From assembly GCA_014804755.1 (NCBI GenBank), contig JAAUZE010000012.1, forward strand, positions 1 to 64,000: a stretch of DNA of 64,000 bases, given 5' to 3'. Origin of the DNA: Lachnospiraceae bacterium (GTDB lineage Bacteria > Bacillota > Clostridia > Lachnospirales > Lachnospiraceae). The position numbers and the translations under genes were made by a program. Below, piece by piece: positions 53,125 to 62,677 of the stretch; position 1 is the stretch's first letter; every line of letters begins with the position of its first letter. Below the pieces are notes generated by a model. It was not told the DNA's origin and did no database searches. It saw only the letters and a list, made by a program, of their open reading frames with translations.

Positions 53125-54759
53125 ATGAGAAATATTTTAATCGGGGGTGCATGGCCCTACGCAAACGGTTCGCTGCACATCGGGCATATTGCGGGATTAC
53201 TGCCCGGAGATGTGCTGGCAAGATATCATAGAGCGATCGGAGATCAGGTATATTTTGTGTCGGGAAGCGACTGCCACGGAACGCCGGTAGCAATCCGTGC
53301 AAAACAGGAAAACAGAACGCCGCAGGAGATCAGCGACTACTATCATGAAGAATTTGCTGCGTGTTTCAAAAAGCTGGGCTTCAGCTATGATGTCTACACC
53401 AAAACATCATCGGCGGAGCATCAGGACTTTGTCAGGGAATTTCATAAAAAGCTGTATGAAAGCGACTATGTTTATGAGAAGGAGGTTCCGCAGGCGTATT
53501 GTGAGACATGCCATACTTTTTTGGCGGATCGCTTTGTACTGGGGAAATGTCCGACATGCGGAAAGGATGCCAGGGGAGATCAATGCGATGTCTGCGGGAC
53601 AGTGTTGGAACCGGAGAGCCTTGCAGAGCCGATCTGCGCTGTGTGTGGAAAGCGGATCGGTTTTCGAAATTCGAAGCATCTGTATATCGCGATCTCGGAT
53701 TTGGAAGAGGAGCTGAAGGAACTGACCGCATCACATCCCGAATGGAGAAAAAATGCGATCGCTTTTACCAACCGCTATATCAGCGAGGGGTTAAGAGACC
53801 GCGCGCTGACACGCGACTTAGAATGGGGGATTCCGGTTCCGAAAGAAGGATATGAGAAGAAAACGATCTATATATGGGCGGAAAACGTATTGGGGTATCT
53901 GTCTGCAAGTAAAACAGCAGCGGAAAAAAGAGGCGCAGATTTTGAGGCGCTTTGGGGCGCGGACGCAAAGCATTATTATGTGCACGGAAAAGATAATATT
54001 CCGTTCCATACGATCATACTGCCATCGCTTTTGCTGGCGCATGGCGGAACGTGGCGTCTGCCGGATCAGATCGTCTCAAGCGAATACCTGACGCTGGAGG
54101 GAAGAAAAATATCGACCAGTCAGAACTATGCGATCTGGGTGAAGGATCTGCTTGAAGCTTACGAAGCGGACTCCATTCGTTACTTTTTTCTGGCGAACGG
54201 ACCGGAGAAAAAGGACGCTGACTTTTCGTGGAGAGAATTTATTCACAGTCATAACGGGGAATTACTTGGGGCATATGGAAATTTTGTGAATCGAACCCTT
54301 GCGTTTATTGAAAAATACTGGGAGGGTATTGTGCCGGAGGGGACAAAAGACGTAAAGATCGAAAGGCAGATCGAAGCGTTGTTTGCGGTGACCGGCAAAC
54401 GGATCGAGAGCGGGGAATTCAAGGATGCGATCGGTGAAATTTTTGAATTTATCAGAAGCGCGAATAAGTTTTTTGATACGGAGCAGCCCTGGCTCACCAG
54501 AACGACAGACGAAGCGGTATGTAAAAGAACGCTGTATCAGTGTGTGCAGATCATTGCGAATCTGGCGGTATTATTGTCTCCGTTTTTGCCGTTTTCGTCA
54601 GAAAAAGTATGCGGCTGGCTGGGCATAGAAATCAAATGGGAGACACAGTCCGTTCCGGCAGGGTATCTGCTTCCGAAAACGGAGCTTTTATTCCAGCGGA
54701 TTGATAAAAACGTCATAGATGCGGAGACGGAAAAACTGAACAAAATGTTAATAAAATGA
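53125..54759 (+). CDS. metG: Methionyl-tRNA synthetase, short two-zinc type
   Basis: A 544-residue class I synthetase. GSLHIGH (15-21) is the HIGH motif; the KMSKS motif appears as GRKISTSQN. Between them is a zinc domain with several Cys pairs (CETCHTF, CPTCGKDARGDQCDVC, CAVC), like the archaeal/E. coli and MetRS2 type rather than the usual Bacillus type. The C-terminal tRNA-binding EMAP-like domain is absent, giving a short enzyme. T-box control fits the function. Confidence 0.93.
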   Translation: MRNILIGGAWPYANGSLHIGHIAGLLPGDVLARYHRAIGDQVYFVSGSDCHGTPVAIRAKQENRTPQEISDYYHEEFAACFKKLGFSYDVYTKTSSAEHQDFVREFHKKLYESDYVYEKEVPQAYCETCHTFLADRFVLGKCPTCGKDARGDQCDVCGTVLEPESLAEPICAVCGKRIGFRNSKHLYIAISDLEEELKELTASHPEWRKNAIAFTNRYISEGLRDRALTRDLEWGIPVPKEGYEKKTIYIWAENVLGYLSASKTAAEKRGADFEALWGADAKHYYVHGKDNIPFHTIILPSLLLAHGGTWRLPDQIVSSEYLTLEGRKISTSQNYAIWVKDLLEAYEADSIRYFFLANGPEKKDADFSWREFIHSHNGELLGAYGNFVNRTLAFIEKYWEGIVPEGTKDVKIERQIEALFAVTGKRIESGEFKDAIGEIFEFIRSANKFFDTEQPWLTRTTDEAVCKRTLYQCVQIIANLAVLLSPFLPFSSEKVCGWLGIEIKWETQSVPAGYLLPKTELLFQRIDKNVIDAETEKLNKMLIK

Positions 54760-54842
54760 TTAACAAAAGACTTGCAGAATTTTCAACACCATGTTATATT
54801 GTATTGTGTAAACAAAATGATTAACAAATGAGCCTGTTAATC
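54753..54842 (+). promoter_or_regulatory. Promoter and probable BlaI-type operators
   Basis: TTGCAG (54772-54777) and TATATT (54795-54800), 17-base spacer. AAAATGATTAACAAA occurs twice, at 54753-54767 (overlapping the metG stop) and 54814-54828, flanking the promoter. GATTAACA (54819-54826) and TGTTAATC (54835-54842) form a perfect dyad with 8 bases between. These are good candidates for binding the repressor encoded at 54862. Confidence 0.65.
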
Positions 54843-54861
54843 GCAGAAAAGAGGGATATAG

Positions 54862-55251
54862 ATGCAATATCATGCAGGATTGTCGGAAAATGAGTGGTAT
54901 ATTATGCAGGTACTTTGGGATCGATCGCCGGCAGGCTTGAGAGACATCTGCGGAGCGCTTCAGGAAAAGAAGAAATGGAGCAGGCATGCAGTTACTTCTT
55001 TCTTAAACCGCCTTTTGGAGAAGGGAGCAATCTCCGTTGATGAAAGTGGTAAAGTTCGGCAATATCGTGCCGTGTGGGGGCGTGAGGAAACAGTGCGAGA
55101 GGAAACTGCGTCTATTTTGGAGCGTGTGTATCACGGGGACTTGTTTTGTATGGTCAGCAATGCCGTGAAGGGAGGAGAACGTTTTTCGCAGGAGGAAATC
55201 GAGGAGCTAAAAAAAATGCTTGATTCCATGGGGGAGGCGAAGGAAAAATGA
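54862..55251 (+). CDS. BlaI/MecI-family repressor
   Basis: A 129-residue winged-helix repressor: LSENEWYIMQVLWDRSPAG and WSRHAVTSFLNRLLEKGAI are the DNA-binding domain; the C-terminal helical half (FSQEEIEELKKMLD) dimerises and contains the site cleaved upon signalling in relatives. It overlaps the downstream sensor gene by 4 bases (ATGA). Targets may be itself and the downstream genes. Confidence 0.92.
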   Translation: MQYHAGLSENEWYIMQVLWDRSPAGLRDICGALQEKKKWSRHAVTSFLNRLLEKGAISVDESGKVRQYRAVWGREETVREETASILERVYHGDLFCMVSNAVKGGERFSQEEIEELKKMLDSMGEAKEK

Positions 55252-57191
55252 GATTTGCCTATTTTGTTTTTGGAACGGGGCTGCTGATCCTATGCATGCT
55301 GCTCATCCATCGGTTTCTTTATCGGAAGCTTACGCCGGGAAAGCTCTATGCATTATGGCTGATCCCGGCACTGCGGCTGCTGATTCCGTTCGGATGGTTA
55401 GAAATGCCCCAGACAGATATAACGGGTAAAGTTTTGGGAACGCCATATCGTCTCATGGCGGAATTGTTTTCGGAAGAGAACGAAGAAAAAAGCGATAGCA
55501 AACTTTTACCGGGCAGCATAATTTTGCTTCGAAGCGTGCCGAATATCGGAAATAGCTTTGTAATAGACGGCGTGAATGGAACGGACGGTGCGCATATGGC
55601 AGGAAGCGAAATGGGCATGAGCAATGCGTCTGTATCGGGAAAAGAGAACGATGTGAGCGACACATCTGCCGTGGGAAGCGAAGCGGGCAGGGACAGTGTG
55701 CCTGTGATGGGAAATGAGGCGTCCCTGTCAGGAAGCCGTGTGAATCTTATGGAATTGGCAAAGTGCATCCTGTTAGTGTTGTGGGGAGCAGGGAGTGTGG
55801 GATGTGCCTGCTATGTCTTTGTGATCAACGGAAAGCTTCTTAGGGATAGGAGGCGGATGGAACGGCTGCAGGGACAGAACACGGATATTCCTGTCTATTG
55901 TGGGCAGTCAGTTTTGGGTTCCTGTTTGTTTGGCTTGTTTCACCCATGCATTTTAGTGAGTCGTGACGTGGTTGAGAATACGGAGCTTTATCCGTATCTG
56001 CTGTTGCATGAGGAGACGCATGTTCGGCAAAAGGATCCGATATGGACGGCATTGCGCATTGTTCTTTGCGTAATATATTGGTGGAACCCGCTCGTATGGG
56101 CGGCAGCTGTCTGTGCACAGGAGGACGGGGAACTTGCTTGTGATGAGAGAGCGCTTCGTGGATTGTCTGTGCCGGAGAAACAGGCATATGGATATGCGCT
56201 ATTGTCAGTCTGCAGAACGAACGATCGTTCCGGATTATTATATGGGGCGGCCTGTGCAGGCGGAAGACATGGCGGTATGAAAAAGAGGATTGCGGCAATT
56301 GTGGAAGAGAATCCCCCAAAACGTGGATTATGGCTGCCGGTGTGCGCAATGCTGATCGTGATATTGCTATTTGGTGTCTGTATGCCAAAGAGCGTGGATG
56401 CCGCCGATATGGACCCTGTAGAGCAGATAGTGAGAAACGGAATAGAAGGATCAGAGGGGGAAACGGATAGTGAAGGAGAAACAGCAAAGGTAAAGGGAAC
56501 TGCGGAAAAATGGAATCAGAAAGAAGGGACGTCAGGAACAAAAGGGGAAGAAGATGACACGAGCGACATAGGAGAGACAATCAGCGCTGATATGGAAGGG
56601 TTGATGTATCTGTCTCCCCTGCCGCATCGGGACGGGTATCGCGAGGCGCAGATTACCTTCATCTCAGTGGAAGGCTTGTCAGAAGAACCGGATGGAGAAG
56701 AATCACGAAAAGCGCTTGATGAGTTGGCACAGAGCGCGCTGCGGGAATTGTATGACTTAACGGGTTATCAGGTTTTGGAGTGTGTCTATACCGCTACGCG
56801 GCTCGGAACATTATATTTTGGAAGGACAGAAGAGGATCTGTTTCACAGCAGAGATTTTTATTGGTGTCAGCCGTTCGGATCAGAGGATCGTTTTATCCGG
56901 TCGTTTTCCATTGCGAGCGCAAGGCGCGTGTGGTATTCCGATGTGCAGCAGTTACAGTTCCCGGAGAATGCAGAGCAGATGGATCGCGGAGAATTAGCAA
57001 TCTGGTTTTTGCAGCACAGCGCACTATGTCCGGAAGGATATGTTGCAGAAACGGGGCTGGTGTATGAGGCAGAACCGGACCTGATCAAAGTGACAATGTC
57101 GGATGGCAGCTTTTACGAGGTGCATTTGGATATGGACATTTTAGCGGCGGAGGCGATTTACGGGCCGTATCCTGCCGGGGCGGAGCATTAG
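55248..57191 (+). CDS. BlaR1-like M56 metalloprotease sensor, no penicillin-binding domain
   Basis: A 647-residue membrane protein. Four helices surround an M56 zinc peptidase domain with HEETH (254-258) and the downstream Glu in EDGELACDE (292-300). A Ser/Gly/Glu-rich loop (about 115-165) follows helix 2. After the last helix (about 360) an acidic linker and a domain (480-640) follow that does not show the SxxK, SxN and KTG motifs of BlaR1/MecR1 sensors. The protease would cleave the BlaI-type repressor on an unknown signal. Confidence 0.85.
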   Translation: MRFAYFVFGTGLLILCMLLIHRFLYRKLTPGKLYALWLIPALRLLIPFGWLEMPQTDITGKVLGTPYRLMAELFSEENEEKSDSKLLPGSIILLRSVPNIGNSFVIDGVNGTDGAHMAGSEMGMSNASVSGKENDVSDTSAVGSEAGRDSVPVMGNEASLSGSRVNLMELAKCILLVLWGAGSVGCACYVFVINGKLLRDRRRMERLQGQNTDIPVYCGQSVLGSCLFGLFHPCILVSRDVVENTELYPYLLLHEETHVRQKDPIWTALRIVLCVIYWWNPLVWAAAVCAQEDGELACDERALRGLSVPEKQAYGYALLSVCRTNDRSGLLYGAACAGGRHGGMKKRIAAIVEENPPKRGLWLPVCAMLIVILLFGVCMPKSVDAADMDPVEQIVRNGIEGSEGETDSEGETAKVKGTAEKWNQKEGTSGTKGEEDDTSDIGETISADMEGLMYLSPLPHRDGYREAQITFISVEGLSEEPDGEESRKALDELAQSALRELYDLTGYQVLECVYTATRLGTLYFGRTEEDLFHSRDFYWCQPFGSEDRFIRSFSIASARRVWYSDVQQLQFPENAEQMDRGELAIWFLQHSALCPEGYVAETGLVYEAEPDLIKVTMSDGSFYEVHLDMDILAAEAIYGPYPAGAEH

Positions 57192-57242
57192 AACGAACAT
57201 CACTTTAAGAAGAAAGTCGGTAAGAAGGGAAGAGAAATATTT

Positions 57243-58580
57243 ATGAAAATGAAACGGGTAAAAATGTTGGTGATTTTCATAGGGGTAGTCGTTTTGACGG
57301 CGGGATGTGGCGGGAAAGAAGCGCTGAATCAGCATGGCAGCGAATCGGTGCAGTTAACGCAGGGAGAAGATCCGGTGACGGTGAGTGTCCTGCCTGAGGA
57401 TTCGCAGGAAAGAGATACGATGACTGAAGGCAATCCGCTCCAAATTGCACCGACAGATAGGAGCAGGCTTTCTTTTTGCATGACAAGACATATTTACGCA
57501 GGTATTCTTTCCAGACTCGCTGCGACGTACGAGCTGCCGGACATGGAGCTTCAAAAGGATGATCTGTATAACGGGATATTTCGGATGTCGGATAATCAGT
57601 TTGCTGTTGCGGATGTGGACAGGGACGGGAGAGAAGAACTGATCATTTCTTATACGACGGCGAGCATGGCGGGAATGTTTGAGGTCGTGTATGATTACAA
57701 TCCGGACACAATGAAGCTGTCGCGCGAACTGTTAGAGTTTACGGATATGGTATTTTATGATAACGGAATCGTAAAGGTATCGGAGTCGCATAATCATTCT
57801 TTAAGTTTGGATATTTGGCCGTATAAGTTATATCAATACAATCCTCAGTCGGAACAATATGAATTTTTCGCGTGTGTGAGCGGATGGGATAAGGCGTTCA
57901 GTGAAAGCATGAATATGCTTGATACTTTTCCGGCGGAGCTGGATGCGGACGGCGACGGGATTCTCTACGAAATTCAGACGGATCCGGAATTTGCCGCGGA
58001 GACGGTGAAGTATGATGAGGCGGACTATGAAGCATGGCTTTCGGAGTATATGATCGGCGCGCAGGAAATACAAATTGATTATCAGCCCGTTGCGTATGAA
58101 AATTTCAAAGATTTTACGCTTGAGCATCTGACATTGCTGCGCCAGATCGCCGAAGAGAATGCGCAGACAAGTCAAACGGATATCGGGTGGCTGTATATCA
58201 GGGAGAATTCATTGGAGAAAGCGGAACAGTACTTGCTGCAGCATTGTGCGGTTGAATGGAAGTCCAATCCGGAATTTGAGGAAGAGCATATAGGAAGCAT
58301 TGATGGAAACGAAGTATTCAGTCTGGTTTATATGAACGCGGGAGTATTAAGCTACAGAGGTCAAAAAGTGGAAGATATTACGGTGTTCGGAATCTATCCC
58401 GGTATGGATGAGAATACGGCAGTGACGATATTACAATCTTACGGATTTTATCCGTTTGAAAATTTGGAAAATTATATGATCACCGGAGACGGATTTGGAA
58501 ACGCCGCTGTTTCCTATGAGGTATTGAACGGCGTCGTTACGAAAGTTCATGTCAGTGCCTATTGTGCATATGCAGGGTGA
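57243..58580 (+). CDS. Putative lipoprotein
   Basis: A 445-residue protein with a lipoprotein signal peptide (VKMLVIFIGVVVLTAGCGG; Cys in the lipobox TAGC, about residue 21). Residues 120-200 contain ADVDRDGREELIISYT and the later DADGDGILYEIQTDP, FG-GAP/dockerin-like Asp-rich motifs that may bind calcium. The function is unknown. It begins 51 bases after the BlaR-like gene and is likely part of the same regulon. Confidence 0.7.
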   Translation: MKMKRVKMLVIFIGVVVLTAGCGGKEALNQHGSESVQLTQGEDPVTVSVLPEDSQERDTMTEGNPLQIAPTDRSRLSFCMTRHIYAGILSRLAATYELPDMELQKDDLYNGIFRMSDNQFAVADVDRDGREELIISYTTASMAGMFEVVYDYNPDTMKLSRELLEFTDMVFYDNGIVKVSESHNHSLSLDIWPYKLYQYNPQSEQYEFFACVSGWDKAFSESMNMLDTFPAELDADGDGILYEIQTDPEFAAETVKYDEADYEAWLSEYMIGAQEIQIDYQPVAYENFKDFTLEHLTLLRQIAEENAQTSQTDIGWLYIRENSLEKAEQYLLQHCAVEWKSNPEFEEEHIGSIDGNEVFSLVYMNAGVLSYRGQKVEDITVFGIYPGMDENTAVTILQSYGFYPFENLENYMITGDGFGNAAVSYEVLNGVVTKVHVSAYCAYAG

Positions 58581-58600
58581 GAAAAGAACAACAGTGGAAT

Positions 58601-58652
58601 AAGGAGCGTCGCAGCATAACGAAATTCCGGTTATGGAGCGATGCTCCTTTTT
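58601..58652 (+). terminator. Terminator of the BlaI/BlaR-lipoprotein operon
   Basis: AAGGAGCGTCGC pairs with GCGATGCTCCTT (one G-T pair) with an inner dyad GCATAAC/GTTATGG-like, then T-run. Confidence 0.8.
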
Positions 58653-58813
58653 GGATGCTTTCCAAACTTAGCGGCAAGACAAACGCATCCGATCTGTTTG
58701 GTTGACAGATCATCGGTAAAATAGTATCTTATTTTTGTGTTGATATAAACAAAAACACTTGGGTGAATACGGTTCAAAGCGGATCATGAATGGAAATAGC
58801 GGGAGGAAACGGC

Positions 58814-59485
58814 ATGCGGGCAATCATGGAAACTTTATTTGATGCGGTCTATCTGATCACTGTGATCACATTGGGAATCACGATGATCCTAAAATGTAGA
58901 GGAAACAGACAATACTGTTTATTTGGCATCATGGCGGTCGTGCTGGGATTGGGGGATTCGTTTCATCTCATTCCGAGAGCCTATGCACTCTGCACGACAG
59001 GACTCGAGAATTACACGGCGGCATTGGGAATCGGAAAGTTCATTACGTCTATTACCATGACGCTGTTTTATATCATCCTGTATTATGTCTGGCGTTTGCG
59101 TTATCATGTAGAAGGCAAAAAAGGAATTACCTATGCGGTATATCTTTTCGGAATTCTGAGGATTGCGTTATGCCTGTTCCCGCAGAACAGATGGACCGCC
59201 GCCGATGCACCGCTGTCATGGGGCATTTATCGAAATATTCCCTTTACGGTCTTAGGGGTTTTGATCATCGTGCTTTTTTATAAAAGTGCAAGGGAGAAAC
59301 AGGATGCACTGTTTCAGAATATGTGGCTCACGATCGTCATCAGCTTTGGATTTTATATACCGGTCGTGTTATTTGCGGATGCCGTGCCGATGATCGGCAT
59401 GCTGATGATACCTAAGACCTGTGCCTATGTCTGGACAGTGCTGATCGGATTTCATGCTATGAAAAAAGAAAATGAAAACAGATAG
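58814..59485 (+). CDS. Hypothetical membrane protein with about seven helices
   Basis: A 223-residue hydrophobic protein; helices at approximately 5-25, 35-55, 75-95, 107-127, 143-160, 172-190 and 195-212. Not recognised. ATG 58814 follows GGGAGGAAACGGC; an earlier ATG at 58790 has no site. It precedes deoC by 12 bases, but no functional link is evident. Confidence 0.6.
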   Translation: MRAIMETLFDAVYLITVITLGITMILKCRGNRQYCLFGIMAVVLGLGDSFHLIPRAYALCTTGLENYTAALGIGKFITSITMTLFYIILYYVWRLRYHVEGKKGITYAVYLFGILRIALCLFPQNRWTAADAPLSWGIYRNIPFTVLGVLIIVLFYKSAREKQDALFQNMWLTIVISFGFYIPVVLFADAVPMIGMLMIPKTCAYVWTVLIGFHAMKKENENR

Positions 59486-59497
59486 GAGAAAAGGGAA

Positions 59498-60139
59498 ATG
59501 GATTCAAAATTATTTGATCACACGCTGTTAAAAGCGGATGCGACGAAAGAACAGATCATGAAAGTATGTGAGGAGGCGCGGCAGTATGGCTTTGCCTCCG
59601 TCTGCGTGAACAGCTATTATACGGCGCTTGTGGCGCAGCAGCTCGCGGGCACGGACGTTAAGACCTGCACCGTGGTCGGCTTCCCGCTCGGACAGATGAG
59701 CACACGGGCAAAATGCGCGGAGACAAGCGCGGCAGTGGAAGACGGGGCGCAGGAGATTGATATGGTGATCAATGTCGGCGCGTTAAAAGAGCATGACGAC
59801 GAGGCGGTGCTTCAAGATATTGCATCGGTCAAAAAAGAATGTGGTGACAAAGCACTCTTAAAAGTCATTATTGAGACCTGCTTGCTGACGGATGAGGAAA
59901 AAGTGCGCGCCTGCGAGCTGGCAGTGAAAGCGGGAGCGGATTTTGTCAAGACATCGACGGGATTTTCGACAGGGGGCGCGACCGCGCAGGATGTGGCGCT
60001 GATGAGAAAAACGGTGGGAGAGCATGTCGGCGTAAAGGCGTCCGGCGGCATCCGCGATACCAAGACGGCGCAGGAGATGCTTGCCGCGGGCGCGAACAGA
60101 CTCGGCACGAGCGCAACGATCGCGATCGTAGAAGGATAA
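59498..60139 (+). CDS. deoC: Deoxyribose-phosphate aldolase
   Basis: A 213-residue DERA of the DeoC/FbaB aldolase family, cleaving deoxyribose-5-phosphate. The Schiff-base Lys is in [15 protein letters not shown]; the [16 protein letters not shown] segment carries the other catalytic Lys/Asp network. [15 protein letters not shown] binds phosphate. AGGAGAAAAGGGAA precedes the ATG. Confidence 0.95.
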   Translation: MDSKLFDHTLLKADATKEQIMKVCEEARQYGFASVCVNSYYTALVAQQLAGTDVKTCTVVGFPLGQMSTRAKCAETSAAVEDGAQEIDMVINVGALKEHDDEAVLQDIASVKKECGDKALLKVIIETCLLTDEEKVRACELAVKAGADFVKTSTGFSTGGATAQDVALMRKTVGEHVGVKASGGIRDTKTAQEMLAAGANRLGTSATIAIVEG

Positions 60140-60145
60140 AAGGAT

Positions 60146-60709
60146 ATGAGTACGTATCAGATATTTCACGGGAGACCGGTGCAGACTGACGGACGGAAAG
60201 AAAAAGAGCTGCGTGTTTATGAACTGCTGGATGAACTCGGTATTTCCTATGACAGGATCGACCATGAGGAAATGAATACGATCGAAGCGTGCCATGGCGT
60301 CGATGAAGCGCTGGGCATTCATATCTGCAAAAATCTTTTTTTATGCAACAGACAGCAGACACAGTTCTATTTATTGCTGCTTCCGGGAGAGAAGAAATTT
60401 CGGACAAAGGATTTATCCGCACAGATCGGAAGCGCGAGGCTGTCCTTTGCGGGTGCGGAGGCGATGGAGCGTTTTTTGGACATCACGCCGGGGAGCGTCA
60501 GTGTGATGGGGCTGATGAACGATCGGGAACAGCGGGTGCAGCTTTTAATTGATCGGGATTTGTTAAAGGAAGAATGGTTCGGATGTCATCCGTGTATGAA
60601 TACATCGAGTATCCGCATGCGCCTTGCGGATATGCTCAAGCTGTTCTTACCGGCGGTGAAGCATGAAGCGATTTATGTAAACTTGCCGGATGAGAAAGAG
60701 ACGGAGTGA
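60146..60709 (+). CDS. ProX/YbaK-type aminoacyl-tRNA deacylase
   Basis: A 187-residue editing-domain protein that hydrolyses mischarged Ala- or Cys-tRNA-Pro. YDRIDHEEMNTIEACHGVDE and the catalytic-Lys region HICKNLFLCN are typical of clostridial ProX; the GSARLSFAGAEAMERFL segment follows. It is 6 bases from deoC. Confidence 0.9.
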   Translation: MSTYQIFHGRPVQTDGRKEKELRVYELLDELGISYDRIDHEEMNTIEACHGVDEALGIHICKNLFLCNRQQTQFYLLLLPGEKKFRTKDLSAQIGSARLSFAGAEAMERFLDITPGSVSVMGLMNDREQRVQLLIDRDLLKEEWFGCHPCMNTSSIRMRLADMLKLFLPAVKHEAIYVNLPDEKETE

Positions 60710-60800
60710 TCACAAGAAATCGTAAGAACGCACAAGAGATAGAGATCATAAGAGATCGCAAGCGATTTCAAGGCGAAAAGCATGGTCGGAGGGAAAGAGC

Positions 60801-61124
60801 ATGGTACCGATATTGGCGAGACAGGCAGTGATCATCAAATGTCTGGCGGGGAACGGAATTTTGATCAGTAATTATGAATGTGCTTATGGAATCGGTCTGC
60901 TCTATTGTCTCTCCGGCATGTCCGCTCCGGAATGGGGAGAGGAAACGGTCACGGAGCTTCTGACAGCGGCCCTGTCCGCGCATGAGAGCGTATCCTTTGC
61001 GGAGGAGCCTGCGCGGCGGCTTCTTATCATGCTGCGTGCTTATAAGCCGGATGAGGCGCGGGACGAACAGGTCGAAGACCTCTACCGCATGGGAGTAACA
61101 GAACAGCATCCGTGGAAAAAATAA
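60801..61124 (+). CDS. Hypothetical protein, 107 residues
   Basis: A small protein starting MVPILARQAVIIKCLAGNG with a helical, weakly hydrophobic core; not recognised. GGAGGGAAAGAGC before the ATG supports translation. Overlapped in no other gene; lies between proX and rsmF. Confidence 0.55.
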   Translation: MVPILARQAVIIKCLAGNGILISNYECAYGIGLLYCLSGMSAPEWGEETVTELLTAALSAHESVSFAEEPARRLLIMLRAYKPDEARDEQVEDLYRMGVTEQHPWKK

Positions 61125-61154
61125 AGGTTATGGCAGAAACGCAGAGATACAAAG

Positions 61155-62663
61155 ATGACAAAGAAAACAAAGACAAATAACATAACGCGATCCTTGAAAC
61201 AGGATAAAAGCGGTGCGCAGAATACAAGCGATGCGCTTAAGCCCGCACTCCCGCCCGCGTTTATCGATCGCATGCGGGGTATGCTCGGCGCGGAATTTCC
61301 GGCGTTTCTTGACAGTTATGAGAAAGAGAGCGCCTATGGGCTTCGCTATAATCCGCTGAAAGCAGAACGCGAACAGTTTGAGCAGTCGGCAGGCATATTC
61401 CTGCTTCATGAAATTCCCTGGGCTAAAGAGGGCTATGCGTGTAAAAGAGAGCTGCATCCGGGAAAGCATGTGCTCCATGAGGCAGGGGCATACTACATCC
61501 AGGATCCGAGCGCGATGTCGGCGGCGGAGGCGATTGGTGTACAGCCGGGCGAACGTATTTTAGATCTGTGCGCGGCGCCGGGCGGAAAGACGACGCAGCT
61601 TGCGGGCAAGTTGAAGGGGAGCGGGCTTTTGGTATCCAATGAGATCGTTCCGTCAAGGGCAAGAATCCTGTCGCAGAACGTGGAGCGTTTCGGTATTCGC
61701 AACTGTGTTGTATTGAATGAGGAGCCGTCGCGGCTTGCGGAGCATTTTCCATGCTTTTTTCACCGGATTTTGGTGGATGCACCCTGCTCCGGCGAGGGAA
61801 TGTTTCGAAAAGACGAGAACGCCCGCGCGGAGTGGAGCACGGAGCGCGTCATGCAATGTGCCGAGCGGCAGCTTGTGATCTTGGAGAGCGCCGACCGAAT
61901 GTTGAAGCCGGGCGGCATGTTGCTCTATGCGACCTGCACGTTCGCGCCAATGGAGGATGAGGGCGTGATCATACGCTTTTTAAGGCGGCATCCCGAATAT
62001 GAACTGGCGGAGCTTCCTTTCTATGAGGGAATGGAACACGGGCGTCCCGAATGGGCGGCGGCCTATGGCGGCGTGCCGGATTTTGAAGTGGAAAAAGAGA
62101 ACGAGATACGGCATATTGAGCGCTGTCTGCGCCTGTTTCCGCATCGGCTGACGGGGGAAGGTCATTTTTTAGCGGGACTGATAAAGCGGGGGGAAATGTA
62201 TGCAGAGGAGTACGTGGACGAGTCCTATCCCCGTGTGCCAAAGTCAAAAAGAAAAGAACTTCTCGCATTATGGGAACAGTTCGCGGAAGAGACGTTTACC
62301 TTCGTGCCGGACGGCATTCCCGTCACGTTCGGCGAACAGCTATATCTGGTACCGGCTAAGATGCGGGATTTTAAGAATCTTAAGGTGGAGCGTGCAGGAC
62401 TGCATTTGGGCGAATATAAAAAGAACCGCTTTGAACCGGCGCATGCGCTGGCGCGCGCACTGGGCGCGCAGGACGTGACGCGCAGCCGGGAACTATCCTT
62501 GGAGGAGGCGGAGCGCTATTTCCGGGGAGAAGCCATCCTGATAAATGAAGAACTGCGCGGATGGGTTCTGCTGACCTTTGAAGGATATGCGCTTGGCTGG
62601 GGAAAGGCAAGCGGTACCCAGATCAAAAATCATTATCCGAAAGGACTGCGTACGCTGGGGTAA
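61155..62663 (+). CDS. rsmF: 16S rRNA m5C methyltransferase, RsmF/NOL1 family
   Basis: A 502-residue RsmF-type cytosine-C5 methyltransferase. The SAM loop LDLCAAPGGKTTQLAG, DAPCSGEGMFRKD (general-base Cys) and YATCTFAPMEDEG (nucleophile Cys) are the m5C MTase signatures. The C-terminal part (about 320-500) matches the RsmF-specific extension and PUA-like fold (WVLLTFEGYALGWGKASG). The start has a weak site. Confidence 0.9.
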   Translation: MTKKTKTNNITRSLKQDKSGAQNTSDALKPALPPAFIDRMRGMLGAEFPAFLDSYEKESAYGLRYNPLKAEREQFEQSAGIFLLHEIPWAKEGYACKRELHPGKHVLHEAGAYYIQDPSAMSAAEAIGVQPGERILDLCAAPGGKTTQLAGKLKGSGLLVSNEIVPSRARILSQNVERFGIRNCVVLNEEPSRLAEHFPCFFHRILVDAPCSGEGMFRKDENARAEWSTERVMQCAERQLVILESADRMLKPGGMLLYATCTFAPMEDEGVIIRFLRRHPEYELAELPFYEGMEHGRPEWAAAYGGVPDFEVEKENEIRHIERCLRLFPHRLTGEGHFLAGLIKRGEMYAEEYVDESYPRVPKSKRKELLALWEQFAEETFTFVPDGIPVTFGEQLYLVPAKMRDFKNLKVERAGLHLGEYKKNRFEPAHALARALGAQDVTRSRELSLEEAERYFRGEAILINEELRGWVLLTFEGYALGWGKASGTQIKNHYPKGLRTLG

Positions 62664-62677
62664 ATTGGGAGAAGGAT

